A stretch of DNA of 64,000 nt from Borrelia anserina Es (GCF_001936255.1 NZ_CP014325.1:25873-89872), one strand, 5' to 3'. Positions 9,215 through 18,495 are shown, counted from the first letter of the stretch. Program-made: numbers and translations. Notes: generated by a model from the sequence alone, not told the origin.

Positions 9215-10033
9215 TTATAAATTAAGTTTTTCTTTTAACCTGTTTAAATTTTTCTCTGGCAAATCCAATTTGGTCAAATCTAATGCCTTTCGGATCTCAC
9301 ACACCTCTTTATTTGAAAGCATAACTCCTTCCAAAATATGTTCTTTAAAACTAGCAGTTGCTAATGGCACTACCAAACTTACAATATCTAATATAACACT
9401 AGCATATTCTCTAATTTCCTTTTGTGCATGCATTGATATCCTAAGTTTAATAAAACGAAACAAATTATTCAGATCAATTTGCCAGTACCACTCAGTATAT
9501 AAACTTAAAGGCAAAGTTATCCTTGCAAGTTCTCGAGAGACATCTCTCTTAATCATATCGTCATAAATCTTATAAGCAACTTTATAACCATCATCTAACC
9601 CACCTAAAAACGATACAGCAACATCATCATCAACATCATCATCCGAGCGACCCTGCTTATTAACCAAACTTTGCTTCTTAATATCTTCCTTACAAGGAAT
9701 ATAAAACTCCTCTCTCATTAAGCTATAGCGCCCCGAGACTTCATTAATCCTTGATGTTCTATGCCTCATCCACTGCCGTGCTACAAATATTGGTGCTTTA
9801 ACATGAAAGGTCAAAACCACTTGCTCAAGTGGACTTGTATGTTCATTTCTTATTAAATAGTCAATAAGAGCAGCATTATCTCTTTTTGCTTTAGAATCTC
9901 TATAAGAAACCCTAGCAGCATTTACTATTCTATTATCACTACCCATATAGTCAACAAGTCTTAAAAATCCTTTATCTAAAACCTTATATTCCTTGTCTAA
10001 TATTTCTTCCGCTGTCTTCACGTAATCGTGCAT
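9215..10033 (-). CDS. thyX: FAD-dependent thymidylate synthase ThyX
   Basis: ThyX makes dTMP from dUMP using methylenetetrahydrofolate, NAD(P)H and FAD. The ThyX signature RHRTSRINEVSGRY is at residues 90-103 and supplies FAD and dUMP contacts. R41, the HTSPLEQVVLTFHVKAPIFV block (65-84) and the C-terminal EWYWQIDLNNLFRFIKLR block are also typical. Length 272 residues; AGGATGG precedes the ATG. A short acidic insertion (DDDVDDDVAVS, about 131-141) is an oddity. It is the first gene of the nrd cluster, so dTMP and dNTP synthesis are probably co-regulated. Carriage on the large linear plasmid is typical of relapsing-fever Borrelia. Confidence 0.97.
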   Translation of the reverse strand: MHDYVKTAEEILDKEYKVLDKGFLRLVDYMGSDNRIVNAARVSYRDSKAKRDNAALIDYLIRNEHTSPLEQVVLTFHVKAPIFVARQWMRHRTSRINEVSGRYSLMREEFYIPCKEDIKKQSLVNKQGRSDDDVDDDVAVSFLGGLDDGYKVAYKIYDDMIKRDVSRELARITLPLSLYTEWYWQIDLNNLFRFIKLRISMHAQKEIREYASVILDIVSLVVPLATASFKEHILEGVMLSNKEVCEIRKALDLTKLDLPEKNLNRLKEKLNL

Positions 10034-10108
10034 ATACCCATCCTAATTAATTAAAATTCTTCCCCCCAAAATACTCTTTGAAAATTACGCCCTCAAGTGG
10101 CCACACAG

Positions 10109-10114
10109 ATTATA
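10109..10114 (-). promoter_or_regulatory. Putative -10 box for thyX-nrd operon
   Basis: On the minus strand a consensus TATAAT lies about 75 bases upstream of thyX in the divergent intergenic region. I see no convincing -35 at 17 bases, so the call rests on the -10 match alone in very AT-rich DNA. Confidence 0.3.
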
Positions 10115-10395
10115 AACAAACCAGATATCAAATACTACACATAAATGCTCTATATATGATTTAAGAATAATATCACAATAATATCACAATTGTTCCCATA
10201 ATATCAAAATAAAAGTTAACAGATAAATGTTAGCATAAAACTACCGATTATTAAACAAGCATTTTCTGCAGAGTCTGTTCATCTGAGCACTAATAAACCC
10301 AATACAACAACATGAATAAGAAATAAATACAAATGAACATTAAAATGAAAAACATATTTTTTAGTGATACACTTCTATGCTTGGGAGGCCCAAAA

Positions 10396-11220
10396 TTGAG
10401 AAAAATAATTATTTTGATACCGTTCTTTATAACATGTTGTTCTTTTAGTGATGATAATACAAACATACAATCACAAAATCAACAATCATTAACTTACAGT
10501 GACAACTTCAATACATCAAATGAAATGTTATATGACAATAACTCAAAGTATGCAACATTAATAGAAGATCATTCCAACTTTGAACTACTTGAAGGGACCC
10601 AAGAAAGATGTATGTGTCTACTCTGCACATGTTGTTATGGGTACACTCACAAAAAATGCCAAATCACTTGGATAAAAATCAAAGCTAAGGAAATCCTTGG
10701 AAAGAATGTAAAACCAATAGATTCACTGAAAAACAAGCTCAGATACTCATACTCAGTATCACCTATCAAGTACAATGGAAATTATAGCAAATACGTCATG
10801 CCTTTAATATTGTTCGAAAGTTTAGTTGATCATATTGAAGTAACCTCATTTAAATTAACACATCACAAAGATCTAGACTTCAACAACAAAAACGTTTTAG
10901 GTGGAATTATGCAAGGTATACCAAAAGTAGAAAAATCATCTGAGAATGGATATAAAAACGTATATCCCTATGGAATACTAAATACAGTAAATCCAACTGG
11001 TGGAGAAGAACTAACATCTGCTTTTGCAACTCTTTACAGGAATGGCAAATGGAACTTCATGGAAGCAGAAATAAAAGTCAAAGATACAAACACCAATCAA
11101 GAGACAACCCATAAAATACTCCTAAACAGTAAATTATTCTATAAATTTTTAAAAACAGTTATAACAAAATACCCAGAGACAACAAATGCAAACAATAAAT
11201 TTCTAGTCCCAATTAACTAA
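10396..11220 (+). CDS. Cysteine-rich lipoprotein, family of 11493 and 29858
   Basis: A TTG at 10396-10398 is the likely start. GGGAGG lies seven bases upstream, and initiation there yields a normal lipoprotein leader (RKIIILIPFFITCC) that aligns with MKKIIFILPIFITC in the next gene. An ATG at 10333 would put 21 extra residues ahead of the leader. The mature protein has a cysteine cluster (ERCMCLLCTCCYGYTHKKC, about residues 70-90) and a conserved core (LRYSYSVSPIKYNGNYSKYV, MPLILFESLVD, GGEELTSAF, FMEAEIKV). The core is shared with the genes at 11493 and, more distantly, 29858. Function unknown; exported lipid-anchored protein inferred. Confidence 0.85.
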   Translation: MRKIIILIPFFITCCSFSDDNTNIQSQNQQSLTYSDNFNTSNEMLYDNNSKYATLIEDHSNFELLEGTQERCMCLLCTCCYGYTHKKCQITWIKIKAKEILGKNVKPIDSLKNKLRYSYSVSPIKYNGNYSKYVMPLILFESLVDHIEVTSFKLTHHKDLDFNNKNVLGGIMQGIPKVEKSSENGYKNVYPYGILNTVNPTGGEELTSAFATLYRNGKWNFMEAEIKVKDTNTNQETTHKILLNSKLFYKFLKTVITKYPETTNANNKFLVPIN

Positions 11221-11492
11221 AGTGCCAATTAACGGTACTATCAGACAACAATTAAACAAACCTACACTCATTACTTGAAGTTTAAAAAGTAAGTTTAGAC
11301 ATATTCACTTAAAATAAATTTCAAATAACAAATTTTTAATAACTTTTAATAATTTTTAATTATTATTCTAAATATTTAGACTTATTGAATACCATATAAA
11401 CTAATTTGTTTTATTAAAGAAAATAAATTATATTATATTAACTAGGATAAATAAGTTTTAAATATTTTTTAGCAATTAAAAGGAGACAAGGG

Positions 11493-12323
11493 ATGAAGAA
11501 AATAATCTTTATATTACCAATTTTTATAACATGTAATGTATCACAAAATGAGAAATCAAAATATCTCTCTGATAGCAATAAAAATAATAAATATGCCAAA
11601 ATGACCCTCAAATATAATATTACGGAAGCAAATCCCAACACCACAGATTCATATCAGTACAAACCAGCAGCACTTAAAATATCTGAAGGTACCCTAAATG
11701 TATGTTTACAACCACATTTCCACTGGTTTCATATCAGTAATGAGTCATGTAAAATTACTTGGGCAAAAACTAATGTGCAAAAGATTATTGGACCAGATAC
11801 AAAACCACTAAAAGAACTACAAGGCAAACTCAAATACTCATATGCAATAGCACCGATTAAGAACAACGAAAATTACAGCAAATACGTCATGCCTTTAATA
11901 TTATTTGAAAGCTTAGTTGATTACATTCAAGTAACCTCATTGAAATTAACTTCTAACAAAGACCTAGATCTGGATTTCCACAAAGGAGATTACCAACATC
12001 TTAGAAATAGTATCGTCAAGCAAGTAAAACAAGCAATTCAAGATTTAGGATATAAATCTGTACACATTTACGGAACACTACATGCAAGTAAACCAAATGG
12101 TGGAGAGGAATTAATATCTGCTTGTGCAAATCATTACAACAATAACATATGGAGCTTTATGGAAGCCGAAATAACTATTTATGACAAATTAACTAGGCAA
12201 ACAACTACTCATACAATACTTCTAGACAGTCAGTTATTTAATGAATTTCTAAAAATAATTATAACAAACCATCCAAGAACAACCAATGCAAACGATAAAT
12301 TCAGAGTACCTATTTATGAATAG
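11493..12323 (+). CDS. Lipoprotein, paralog of 10396
   Basis: The 276-residue product has leader MKKIIFILPIFITC and then a polar N-terminus. Core blocks LKYSYAIAPIKNNENYSKYV, MPLILFESLVDYIQVTS, NGGEELISACANHY and FMEAEITIYD match the gene at 10396 closely, so the two are a tandem duplication that has diverged. The cysteine cluster of the first copy is reduced to an isolated pair (VCLQPHFHWFHISNESCKITW). AAAAGGAGACAAGGG precedes the ATG. A convergent hairpin follows at 12377. Not recognised beyond the family. Confidence 0.88.
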   Translation: MKKIIFILPIFITCNVSQNEKSKYLSDSNKNNKYAKMTLKYNITEANPNTTDSYQYKPAALKISEGTLNVCLQPHFHWFHISNESCKITWAKTNVQKIIGPDTKPLKELQGKLKYSYAIAPIKNNENYSKYVMPLILFESLVDYIQVTSLKLTSNKDLDLDFHKGDYQHLRNSIVKQVKQAIQDLGYKSVHIYGTLHASKPNGGEELISACANHYNNNIWSFMEAEITIYDKLTRQTTTHTILLDSQLFNEFLKIIITNHPRTTNANDKFRVPIYE

Positions 12324-12376
12324 GAAATGTAGCATATTGTCATCGATCTTATGGTAATTACTAAAACTAATTGTAA

Positions 12377-12421
12377 AAGAATCTCCACTTAAGTTTTTGT
12401 GAATTATAGGTAGAGATTCTT
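12377..12421. terminator. Hairpin between convergent genes
   Basis: AAGAATCTC at 12377-12385 pairs with GAGATTCTT at 12413-12421 across a 27-base loop. It lies between two convergent genes, so it may stop transcription from both sides. Confidence 0.4.
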
Positions 12422-12447
12422 CGATAACTTTAGTTAATAGATAAAAT

Positions 12448-13047
12448 TTAATACTCATGCAAAGTATCATATATCTGCCTTTTCAATAATGTAAAAAATG
12501 CTGAACAATCAGACGATTTAAGGACCCGATATACTTCCTTATAACTACAACACCCAATACAAGACATTTTCAAAATTTTTAAATATTCTTTCTCCTTAGC
12601 AGCAAGTTGGACTTCAAAATTATTCTTTTTAGGATACTTATCTGAAAGCCCATAGATAATGTCTAAGATTTCATCTCGTACTCTCAAAGTCGAAACTATA
12701 TCAGCAATTATCTCTTTAGTTTTAAAAGCATCAAGTACAACCAAAAACTCATAAAACTCATCATCACTGAACGTATATACATCTAGCATATCTGCTGCAA
12801 TTGTAGGATCTGTTAACGCACTTCTTAAAAATCTGACTGCTATCCTTTCCTTACTTGTTAAGTTAAAATCTGAAATCAAATTTTCTAGTGAAAAATAATC
12901 AAAGGTAAGCCCAATGTCCATGTCAATGCTAGCAATATCATCAAAATTATCATCTATTTCAAAATCACTGACATTGTCTTTACCCTCACAATAACAAAAA
13001 AGAATCATCAACAAGATAAAAATCTTTGAATTTCTCATATTGCCCAT
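12448..13047 (-). CDS. Lipoprotein with one BTA121-like domain
   Basis: The 199-residue protein has a lipoprotein leader (RNSKIFILLMILFCYC), an acidic linker and one module starting at about residue 55: LISDFNLTSKERIAVRFLRS, LTDP, then YTFSDDEFYEFLVVLDAF. This matches the array modules from 44 kb onward (LLDEFKLSAQQRAIIMDLKD, LTNPDIG, YSREEFYDLF). The ribosome binding site context (AAGGAGATGTTAAATT-ATG) also resembles the array's AGGAGATATTTA-ATG. It is therefore an outlying single-module member on the opposite side of the prophage and in the opposite orientation. Surface lipoprotein inferred; ligand unknown. Confidence 0.82.
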   Translation of the reverse strand: MGNMRNSKIFILLMILFCYCEGKDNVSDFEIDDNFDDIASIDMDIGLTFDYFSLENLISDFNLTSKERIAVRFLRSALTDPTIAADMLDVYTFSDDEFYEFLVVLDAFKTKEIIADIVSTLRVRDEILDIIYGLSDKYPKKNNFEVQLAAKEKEYLKILKMSCIGCCSYKEVYRVLKSSDCSAFFTLLKRQIYDTLHEY

Positions 13048-13107
13048 AATTTAACATCTCCTTCTAAATGAAAAAGATATCCCACTAATTAATTAAAACT
13101 TAAAATA

Positions 13108-13133
13108 ATAGCTCTATCTATTAATAGAGCTAT
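13108..13133. terminator. Hairpin at the left edge of the prophage
   Basis: A perfect 10-base stem (13108-13117 with 13124-13133, loop CTATTA) follows the last phage gene by about 105 bases on its coding strand and runs into TATTATTTTA. It probably ends the leftward phage late operon. Confidence 0.55.
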
Positions 13134-13239
13134 AAAAATACAAATTTATCAACTCAATAAAATAATTTTTTCAGATTTATAAAACAAAGATAAAATTGAA
13201 AGGTACTTAAAATATTAATAAAAATACAAATATTTAAAT

Positions 13240-13857
13240 TCAAGAAACACCTGCAGTATTTCCCGTTGCAAGAGTAGGAGATCCACTGGCATTTACATAA
13301 GTTATGCTACCAACACCATGCGTATGACTCTCAAATAATTTACCATTAATATACACATTGCCTTTTAATTGAATGCTATCTGCCTCAATAACTAAAGATT
13401 TCACAGAAATCCTGGTATTCTCTCCCTTGAATACTAAATGCTTAAAATCCAAAGAAGTATTCTCACTAGTCACATCAAATTCTTTCGAATTGAAACTAAG
13501 CTTATGCACATCAATGCCCGCATACTCAAGACTCACTGCATTTAAGATATAAAAATAGTGTTTATCAAAATAATTATTGTCTCTTTCATTAAAGATATTT
13601 ATGCTGCTTTGAAGTAGTATTACCTTATCACCTTCCTTAAGATCAAGTTTAAGGCTTGAGATATTGCGACTCATAATATCAAGATCTTCATATTCTTCAA
13701 TTGTCACAATCCCTTCTTGTATCTTAAAATCAAATTCTTTAATAACTCCAATTCGACAAATAAATACATTATCATGCAAATACATCTTAGCATCCTCAAG
13801 TGCCAAATCATTACTCAAACTTCCCAACTTTCTGGAAACTTCATAGTTCTTATCCAT
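13240..13857 (-). CDS. Phage baseplate spike (gpV/Gp138-like)
   Basis: The 205-residue product has an OB-like N-terminal half and a beta-rich C-terminal part with repeated short strands (VKSLVIEADSIQLKGNVYIN). It ends in SHTHGVGSITYVNASGSPT. The HTHG motif before a glycine-rich end is typical of metal-tipped membrane-piercing spikes of contractile tails. I believe this is the Borrelia family DUF777. It is the last gene of the leftward late operon, 13 bases after the hub gene. In P2-type phages gpV is followed by gpW, but here gpW sits 28 kb away at 42412, which marks the permuted prophage ends. Confidence 0.72.
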   Translation of the reverse strand: MDKNYEVSRKLGSLSNDLALEDAKMYLHDNVFICRIGVIKEFDFKIQEGIVTIEEYEDLDIMSRNISSLKLDLKEGDKVILLQSSINIFNERDNNYFDKHYFYILNAVSLEYAGIDVHKLSFNSKEFDVTSENTSLDFKHLVFKGENTRISVKSLVIEADSIQLKGNVYINGKLFESHTHGVGSITYVNASGSPTLATGNTAGVS

Positions 13858-13870
13858 AAATTTATCCTAC

Positions 13871-14782
13871 CTATAAAACATTAGATTCATCATAAAGCCT
13901 CAATTTTAATGTACAATCACCAACGTTGCTTAAACTGGCACCGGTCTCTTGGACAACAGCCTTAACAGATCTCCCATATCGATCCACAAACTGCACACAA
14001 TCTCCAACCTTAATCTTGTTTGTAAAAAAAAGTGAAGCATTCCAAAAATTAATGATAGATTTACCTACAAATCTCACTTCTCTTTGTGGAACAAATAAAA
14101 GTGCAAAATCCTCTAATCTTTTATAAACTTTCTGCCCAAGAAGCCCATCAAAATTAATAAAAACAAATCTAGTATCAACCTTAAAGCGTAAATCACCAAC
14201 ATCAACAAAAATCAAATGTACATATCTTCCAATAAGTTTTTCCACAAACTCTTTTAAAGTAGAAGCATAAAAACTTTCACTTATGATGCGCTCTCTATCT
14301 TGCAAGCTCATGTTAATAACTGCTTGATCTGGAAATGCCAAATTTATTGCCTCATGCAAAGACTTGCCTATGTAATCTTTAACATCAAGTTTTTTATTAA
14401 AAAATGTATCGTAAGATAACAAATAAATTTCATACTGGCAAATAAAATCACCATTTTCAAAATCGAAATCAACAGGCGCACCCAAATATCCAGACATAAT
14501 AAATTCGTAAGCTAAATCATCTTCATAAGTAAATTTTTTATAGTATATTCTAACAATATCTCCACGCCTCAAAGATTCATTAAAATTCAAGGGCATATTA
14601 AACAATCGCAATTGTGCCTTTTTACATTGCAAAGCACTTACAAGGAAATTCTCACTACTAATTACAATATGAACAACAGGCGCACCATATCTTGTCTCTA
14701 TCGTCAGCTTGGGTTGATGATTCCTAATATCACTATCAGTACCATAAAACTCTATTTTAAAGTCATACTGAAATAACAACAT
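13871..14782 (-). CDS. Phage tail hub / late control gpD-like protein (DUF693-like)
   Basis: The 303-residue product has alternating beta-rich segments such as LFQYDFKIEFYG, GDIVRIYYKKFTYED and IKVGDCVQFVDRYGRSVKA, as in baseplate hub proteins that seat the spike. The position between the tail genes and the spike gene fits. I think it corresponds to Borrelia DUF693, recalled by size and order rather than search. Virion structural role inferred. Confidence 0.6.
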   Translation of the reverse strand: MLLFQYDFKIEFYGTDSDIRNHQPKLTIETRYGAPVVHIVISSENFLVSALQCKKAQLRLFNMPLNFNESLRRGDIVRIYYKKFTYEDDLAYEFIMSGYLGAPVDFDFENGDFICQYEIYLLSYDTFFNKKLDVKDYIGKSLHEAINLAFPDQAVINMSLQDRERIISESFYASTLKEFVEKLIGRYVHLIFVDVGDLRFKVDTRFVFINFDGLLGQKVYKRLEDFALLFVPQREVRFVGKSIINFWNASLFFTNKIKVGDCVQFVDRYGRSVKAVVQETGASLSNVGDCTLKLRLYDESNVL

Positions 14783-14856
14783 AAATTCTTTATCAACTCC
14801 AATTAAAGATCAATACTCATCTATACATCTACCTGCATACTAAACCCCAAACAATA

Positions 14857-15849
14857 TTAATTATTATCTTCCTCATAGCCTGATCTCAAATTAACAGAAT
14901 TATCATCAAGTGGTCTAACAATAGGTCTTACAAAACTTGGCCTTATATCACTACCCGGTCTTTTAGGAGCTGGTCTAGTACTGCTTGGCCTAAGATTTCC
15001 TTGCTTAATACTACTTGGCTTTAAACTTTTTGACATATGACTTCTTTGTACTTGATTTGCCTGTTGTTTACTGCCTAATTTACCATCATTTTGTCTAATT
15101 ACAGGTCTTTGAGATTTATATATCCCTTCATTCTTGCTATTATCCATCTTCATGTCACTTGATCTCTGGATCATTTGTCTTTGGTTTGCTTGTTTTTCAT
15201 CATCATTTCCCTTCATAGATCTTCGAGCTCCATATCTCCTGTTACTCGAACCTTGTCCCGTCTGTCTTTGGACTACTTGTCTTTGATCATCTGCACTGCC
15301 CTTTGCAGTACCTAACTTTATATCAAGCTTTTGTTTAATATAATTCTCAACAAACTCAATCTCTTTAAGCTGCAATTTAATGTATAATTTAGTATAATCC
15401 GGATTTTTAATCCAAGTCTTGTTACTAAAACTTAAAACCCTATGTCTATACTTACCAAATTCATTTTCCATAGGAATTTCTATTAACTGTTTAAACCTAT
15501 TATCGGTCTCTGTAAAAATGTCATCATCAAAATACTGACCATATTCTTTTAAAAATTCATCTTCCACTTGCAGAAAAATTTCATCCCGTATCATATTTAC
15601 AAGGCACCTGTAATATCCCTCAAGATCTGCTATTTTCTGCAAAACTTGTTTTGCCTTAACATTTTTATTTGGATCATCAACATTTACCAGAATATCATCT
15701 ACAACTTCATAACTAGAATCATAAGCTTCCTCAACTTCTCGACTAAAATTCCAATTGGTAAAATCAAAAGGCCTTATGAAAGAGGCACTAAGATTATTCA
15801 AGAATGAAAAAAATGAAAAGAATAAAATAATATACTTAAATTTAACCAT
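14857..15849 (-). CDS. Exported protein with long basic disordered tail inside the phage tail operon
   Basis: The 330-residue product begins with a cleavable signal peptide (VKFKYIILFFSFFSFLNNLSA, then SFIRP), unusual among virion genes. Residues 25-180 are charged and helical. From about 185 to the end it is low-complexity, rich in Q, R, S, K and P, with repeated short blocks (RQMIQRSS, RPVIRQND, RPSSTRPAPKRPG) and predicted disordered. AGGAG precedes the ATG. It lies between the 186-residue baseplate gene and the hub gene on the same strand. Either it is a periplasmic or surface factor made with the virion, or a moron gene that settled in the operon. Not recognised. Confidence 0.75.
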   Translation of the reverse strand: MVKFKYIILFFSFFSFLNNLSASFIRPFDFTNWNFSREVEEAYDSSYEVVDDILVNVDDPNKNVKAKQVLQKIADLEGYYRCLVNMIRDEIFLQVEDEFLKEYGQYFDDDIFTETDNRFKQLIEIPMENEFGKYRHRVLSFSNKTWIKNPDYTKLYIKLQLKEIEFVENYIKQKLDIKLGTAKGSADDQRQVVQRQTGQGSSNRRYGARRSMKGNDDEKQANQRQMIQRSSDMKMDNSKNEGIYKSQRPVIRQNDGKLGSKQQANQVQRSHMSKSLKPSSIKQGNLRPSSTRPAPKRPGSDIRPSFVRPIVRPLDDNSVNLRSGYEEDNN

Positions 15850-15887
15850 AAATATTCTCCTAAAAAAATTACTATATAGTTAATATT

Positions 15888-16448
15888 CTAACCTTTATAA
15901 GTAGAAAAATTAAAAGTTTTTACTATTTTAATTTGCAAACTAACATCAACCTCATCAATAAACGAAGTACTTTTAATTTTTAAAGAATTAATAATAACAG
16001 TTTCATGAAATCCTACCGAAGGACCATAAATGGTGTAATAAATACCTTCCTTAACTTTTTCCCTAAATTGCATCTTTACAAAATTAGAACTAAACTCTAA
16101 AACACTATTTGCAAAAGGTGTTAGTTTTAAATTCTCAATCAAAACCTTATCATAAATAGAAGATAAAATACCATTTGTAATGGTAATTATCCCTGGATTT
16201 GCAGTAACATTATAACTTATGAATTCACTATGCCTAGTATTAAGATCAACAACAGCTCGCTGACTACTAGTACTACTTAAATTTTCCTCAATAGCTCCTG
16301 CCTTTGGAAATACAAAAAATACTTGAGGTAAATATAAAAACCCCTTAAAATCAGGACGTGGAAAGAGAGCAATATAACTAGATGAACTTGAAAGACTTAA
16401 AATATGATTTACAACCTCCAAAATAAGTGCTGTTACATCCTTAAACAT
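15888..16448 (-). CDS. Phage baseplate/tail protein (DUF792-like)
   Basis: The 186-residue protein is beta-rich, with a hydrophobic N-terminus that looks buried rather than a signal peptide. It sits between the tape-measure candidate and the hub, where small baseplate adaptors (gpX or LysM-type) are found. I recall a Borrelia family of this size, DUF792, in the matching cp32 slot. No catalytic motif is visible. Confidence 0.5.
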   Translation of the reverse strand: MFKDVTALILEVVNHILSLSSSSSYIALFPRPDFKGFLYLPQVFFVFPKAGAIEENLSSTSSQRAVVDLNTRHSEFISYNVTANPGIITITNGILSSIYDKVLIENLKLTPFANSVLEFSSNFVKMQFREKVKEGIYYTIYGPSVGFHETVIINSLKIKSTSFIDEVDVSLQIKIVKTFNFSTYKG

Positions 16449-16491
16449 GTCAAAATCCCTTTATTTTTAAATATACTTAAAACATAATATT

Positions 16492-17814
16492 TCAAGGAAT
16501 ACGTGAAATTTCACTTCCCATTTTATAATCATGCATATTATTTGGCGAAGAATCACCTTGCATTTGAAAAATTACAGCATCTGTTAACGCATTAATAGCA
16601 CTCTCCATATTATTAAAGTAAGTACTCAAAGGTTCAATGATACTTTTCTCCAAATCTATACTACGAGCCCAACTTAAAAGTTCTTTCACATCTTCTAAGA
16701 ACATATGCATATCATTCTTATTAACATCACACATCAATCTCAAACTGTCCAGTTTCAAATCACCTGCATCAGGACTCGACCCAGTCAAGCTTGAATCTAG
16801 TCCTAAACCTAAGTTTGGATTTGAATCTAAACCAATTGCCTTTTCAAGACGCTGCTTTAAACTTGCATCAAGACCCATTCCCGCACTCAAAAATTCAGAA
16901 AGGTTTTCTTTTAAATGGTCGCTCATAAGATAAGGTAAATTTTCCTTACCTTCCCTAAATAAATCGTAAACAACAGACACAGCATCATCATTACCTTCCA
17001 GACAAGTACTGCTTCCTTTTAAAGAACTAGCAAATCTAACTGCATCAAAGAGAGTACTAGAAGTACCTGATGGTTCAGTTTTAGAGAATAATGACTTAAA
17101 ACCACATGTCTTACGAATAAAATCATTCATGTCAACCTGAGTATCAAATTTACCCGTATCTAAAAGTATGCTCTTGATAATTTTACTCTCAAAATTACTA
17201 TAAGTAACATCATTAATCCTACCCTCAACATCATCTTCTTTATACTTAAATTTAGAATTATCAGAAACTACACTTAAGTTTAAAAAAGAATCTGGATTAA
17301 AATTATTCAAAGACTTAAAAATATACGGTTCTAAAATACTCGCACTTAAATTTAAAAGTGAACTTGAATGAGTATTTAAATATGAATTCATACTTAAATT
17401 AGAATCCCTATCATTACCAACAGGAAAGCTTAATGTCTGTGAAGGCGCTAGAGGTAAACATGATATTAAATTTGAAAATGCAAGGTCAATTAAATTACCT
17501 TCTAATCCCATACTATCCTTCTCTTCTTGAATGTCTGCAAATTGATTGAAAGACCCTGAAACTGGAATGACTTGCAAATCAACATTAATACTTGGTAACT
17601 CAAATAAAAATTTATCTTTCTTAAAATTATCATCTAAAACACTCTCTAATAAATTACTAAATATCTCAGGCTTAACTAAAATAGAAGCTAACTGTTCTTC
17701 TAGAAACTTAATACTACTTGTAAACTTTAATTTCAAATATTCGTCTAAATTAGTATTTAATCGTGGCAAAAAAGACAAATTTTGCTCTGAATCTTGTATT
17801 TCACCTAAATTCAT
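16492..17814 (-). CDS. Probable tape-measure protein (DUF759-like)
   Basis: The 440-residue product is the longest in the tail segment and follows the two chaperone-like genes, the usual tape-measure slot. It is rich in N, S, L and D, with recurrent SLLNLSASIL- and DSNPNLGLGLDSSLTG-type segments and a helical C-terminus (LEDVKELLSWARSIDLEKSI). I think it is the Borrelia DUF759 family. It is short for a tape measure, which by the usual proportionality would imply a short tail. Assigned by position and size. Confidence 0.55.
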   Translation of the reverse strand: MNLGEIQDSEQNLSFLPRLNTNLDEYLKLKFTSSIKFLEEQLASILVKPEIFSNLLESVLDDNFKKDKFLFELPSINVDLQVIPVSGSFNQFADIQEEKDSMGLEGNLIDLAFSNLISCLPLAPSQTLSFPVGNDRDSNLSMNSYLNTHSSSLLNLSASILEPYIFKSLNNFNPDSFLNLSVVSDNSKFKYKEDDVEGRINDVTYSNFESKIIKSILLDTGKFDTQVDMNDFIRKTCGFKSLFSKTEPSGTSSTLFDAVRFASSLKGSSTCLEGNDDAVSVVYDLFREGKENLPYLMSDHLKENLSEFLSAGMGLDASLKQRLEKAIGLDSNPNLGLGLDSSLTGSSPDAGDLKLDSLRLMCDVNKNDMHMFLEDVKELLSWARSIDLEKSIIEPLSTYFNNMESAINALTDAVIFQMQGDSSPNNMHDYKMGSEISRIP

Positions 17815-17826
17815 ATATAAAATCCC

Positions 17827-18039
17827 CTATAAATTTGAAACGAACAAGTTCTCATATACTTCCTTTTTAAGCTTTAAATTAGCAATTTTATTAATTTCTA
17901 AAAGCTCAAGGTATTTAAATCGCTTAATCTCATCTAAGGTACAAACCCCCATTAAAACCGGCAAATAATATTTGCAAGCCTCACTTCTTAAAAACTGCAA
18001 ATAATCAAAATATTCACTTAAAATTACACTACGATTCAT
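17827..18039 (-). CDS. Small tail-assembly chaperone candidate (DUF1322-like)
   Basis: A 70-residue product (MNRSVILSEYFDYLQFLRSE) lies 12 bases before the tape-measure gene and just after a 139-residue gene. Paired small genes here usually encode the tail-assembly chaperones, often joined by programmed frameshifting. I see no clear slippery sequence linking them, and each has its own start. Assigned by context. Confidence 0.55.
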   Translation of the reverse strand: MNRSVILSEYFDYLQFLRSEACKYYLPVLMGVCTLDEIKRFKYLELLEINKIANLKLKKEVYENLFVSNL

Positions 18040-18072
18040 GAATTATCCTTAAAATTTAATATTTTACTAAGA

Positions 18073-18492
18073 CTAATCTAGTCTAGATACCAGATCATTG
18101 TAATTCCACCTATCATCAATATGTGGATACTTAATAAAAGTTCCACCAGCATCTTGAAAACTCTCGATATACACCAAACTGGGTTCTTTAAGTCCTGCTA
18201 TTTTTTCTACTAAAGAATACTGAACAGCAAAAAAAATAGTAGGTAGTAAATATTTATACAAAAAGGAATGCTCTCTGTTAGTACTAATAATCTCATAAAA
18301 CTCATCAAAAAAGGTAGAAGATATCATTAAGGAGCTTATTTTTTTAATAACCGATATATTATTAAGTTCCCGTCTTAAAGTCTCTTGACTTGCATCAAAT
18401 CCCAAAATAGAATCCCACTCATACATGGGAATATCCCTTAAAATATACTCATAAGTCTTAAGCTTAGCCAAAATCTTTAACTTATATCTCAT
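18073..18492 (-). CDS. Tail-assembly chaperone candidate (DUF1473-like)
   Basis: A 139-residue mostly helical protein lies between the tube gene and the small gene at 17827. Position suggests a gpG-type chaperone for the tape measure. I recall Borrelia family DUF1473 in this cp32 slot. The start lies four bases after the upstream gene's end, consistent with coupled translation. Confidence 0.5.
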   Translation of the reverse strand: MRYKLKILAKLKTYEYILRDIPMYEWDSILGFDASQETLRRELNNISVIKKISSLMISSTFFDEFYEIISTNREHSFLYKYLLPTIFFAVQYSLVEKIAGLKEPSLVYIESFQDAGGTFIKYPHIDDRWNYNDLVSRLD

Positions 18493-18495
18493 AAC

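Noticed and set aside
17827..18492. Programmed frameshift joining the two tail chaperone candidates
   Set aside because: The genes are separated by a non-coding gap with an independent start, and no slippery heptamer at the end of the first gene was evident.
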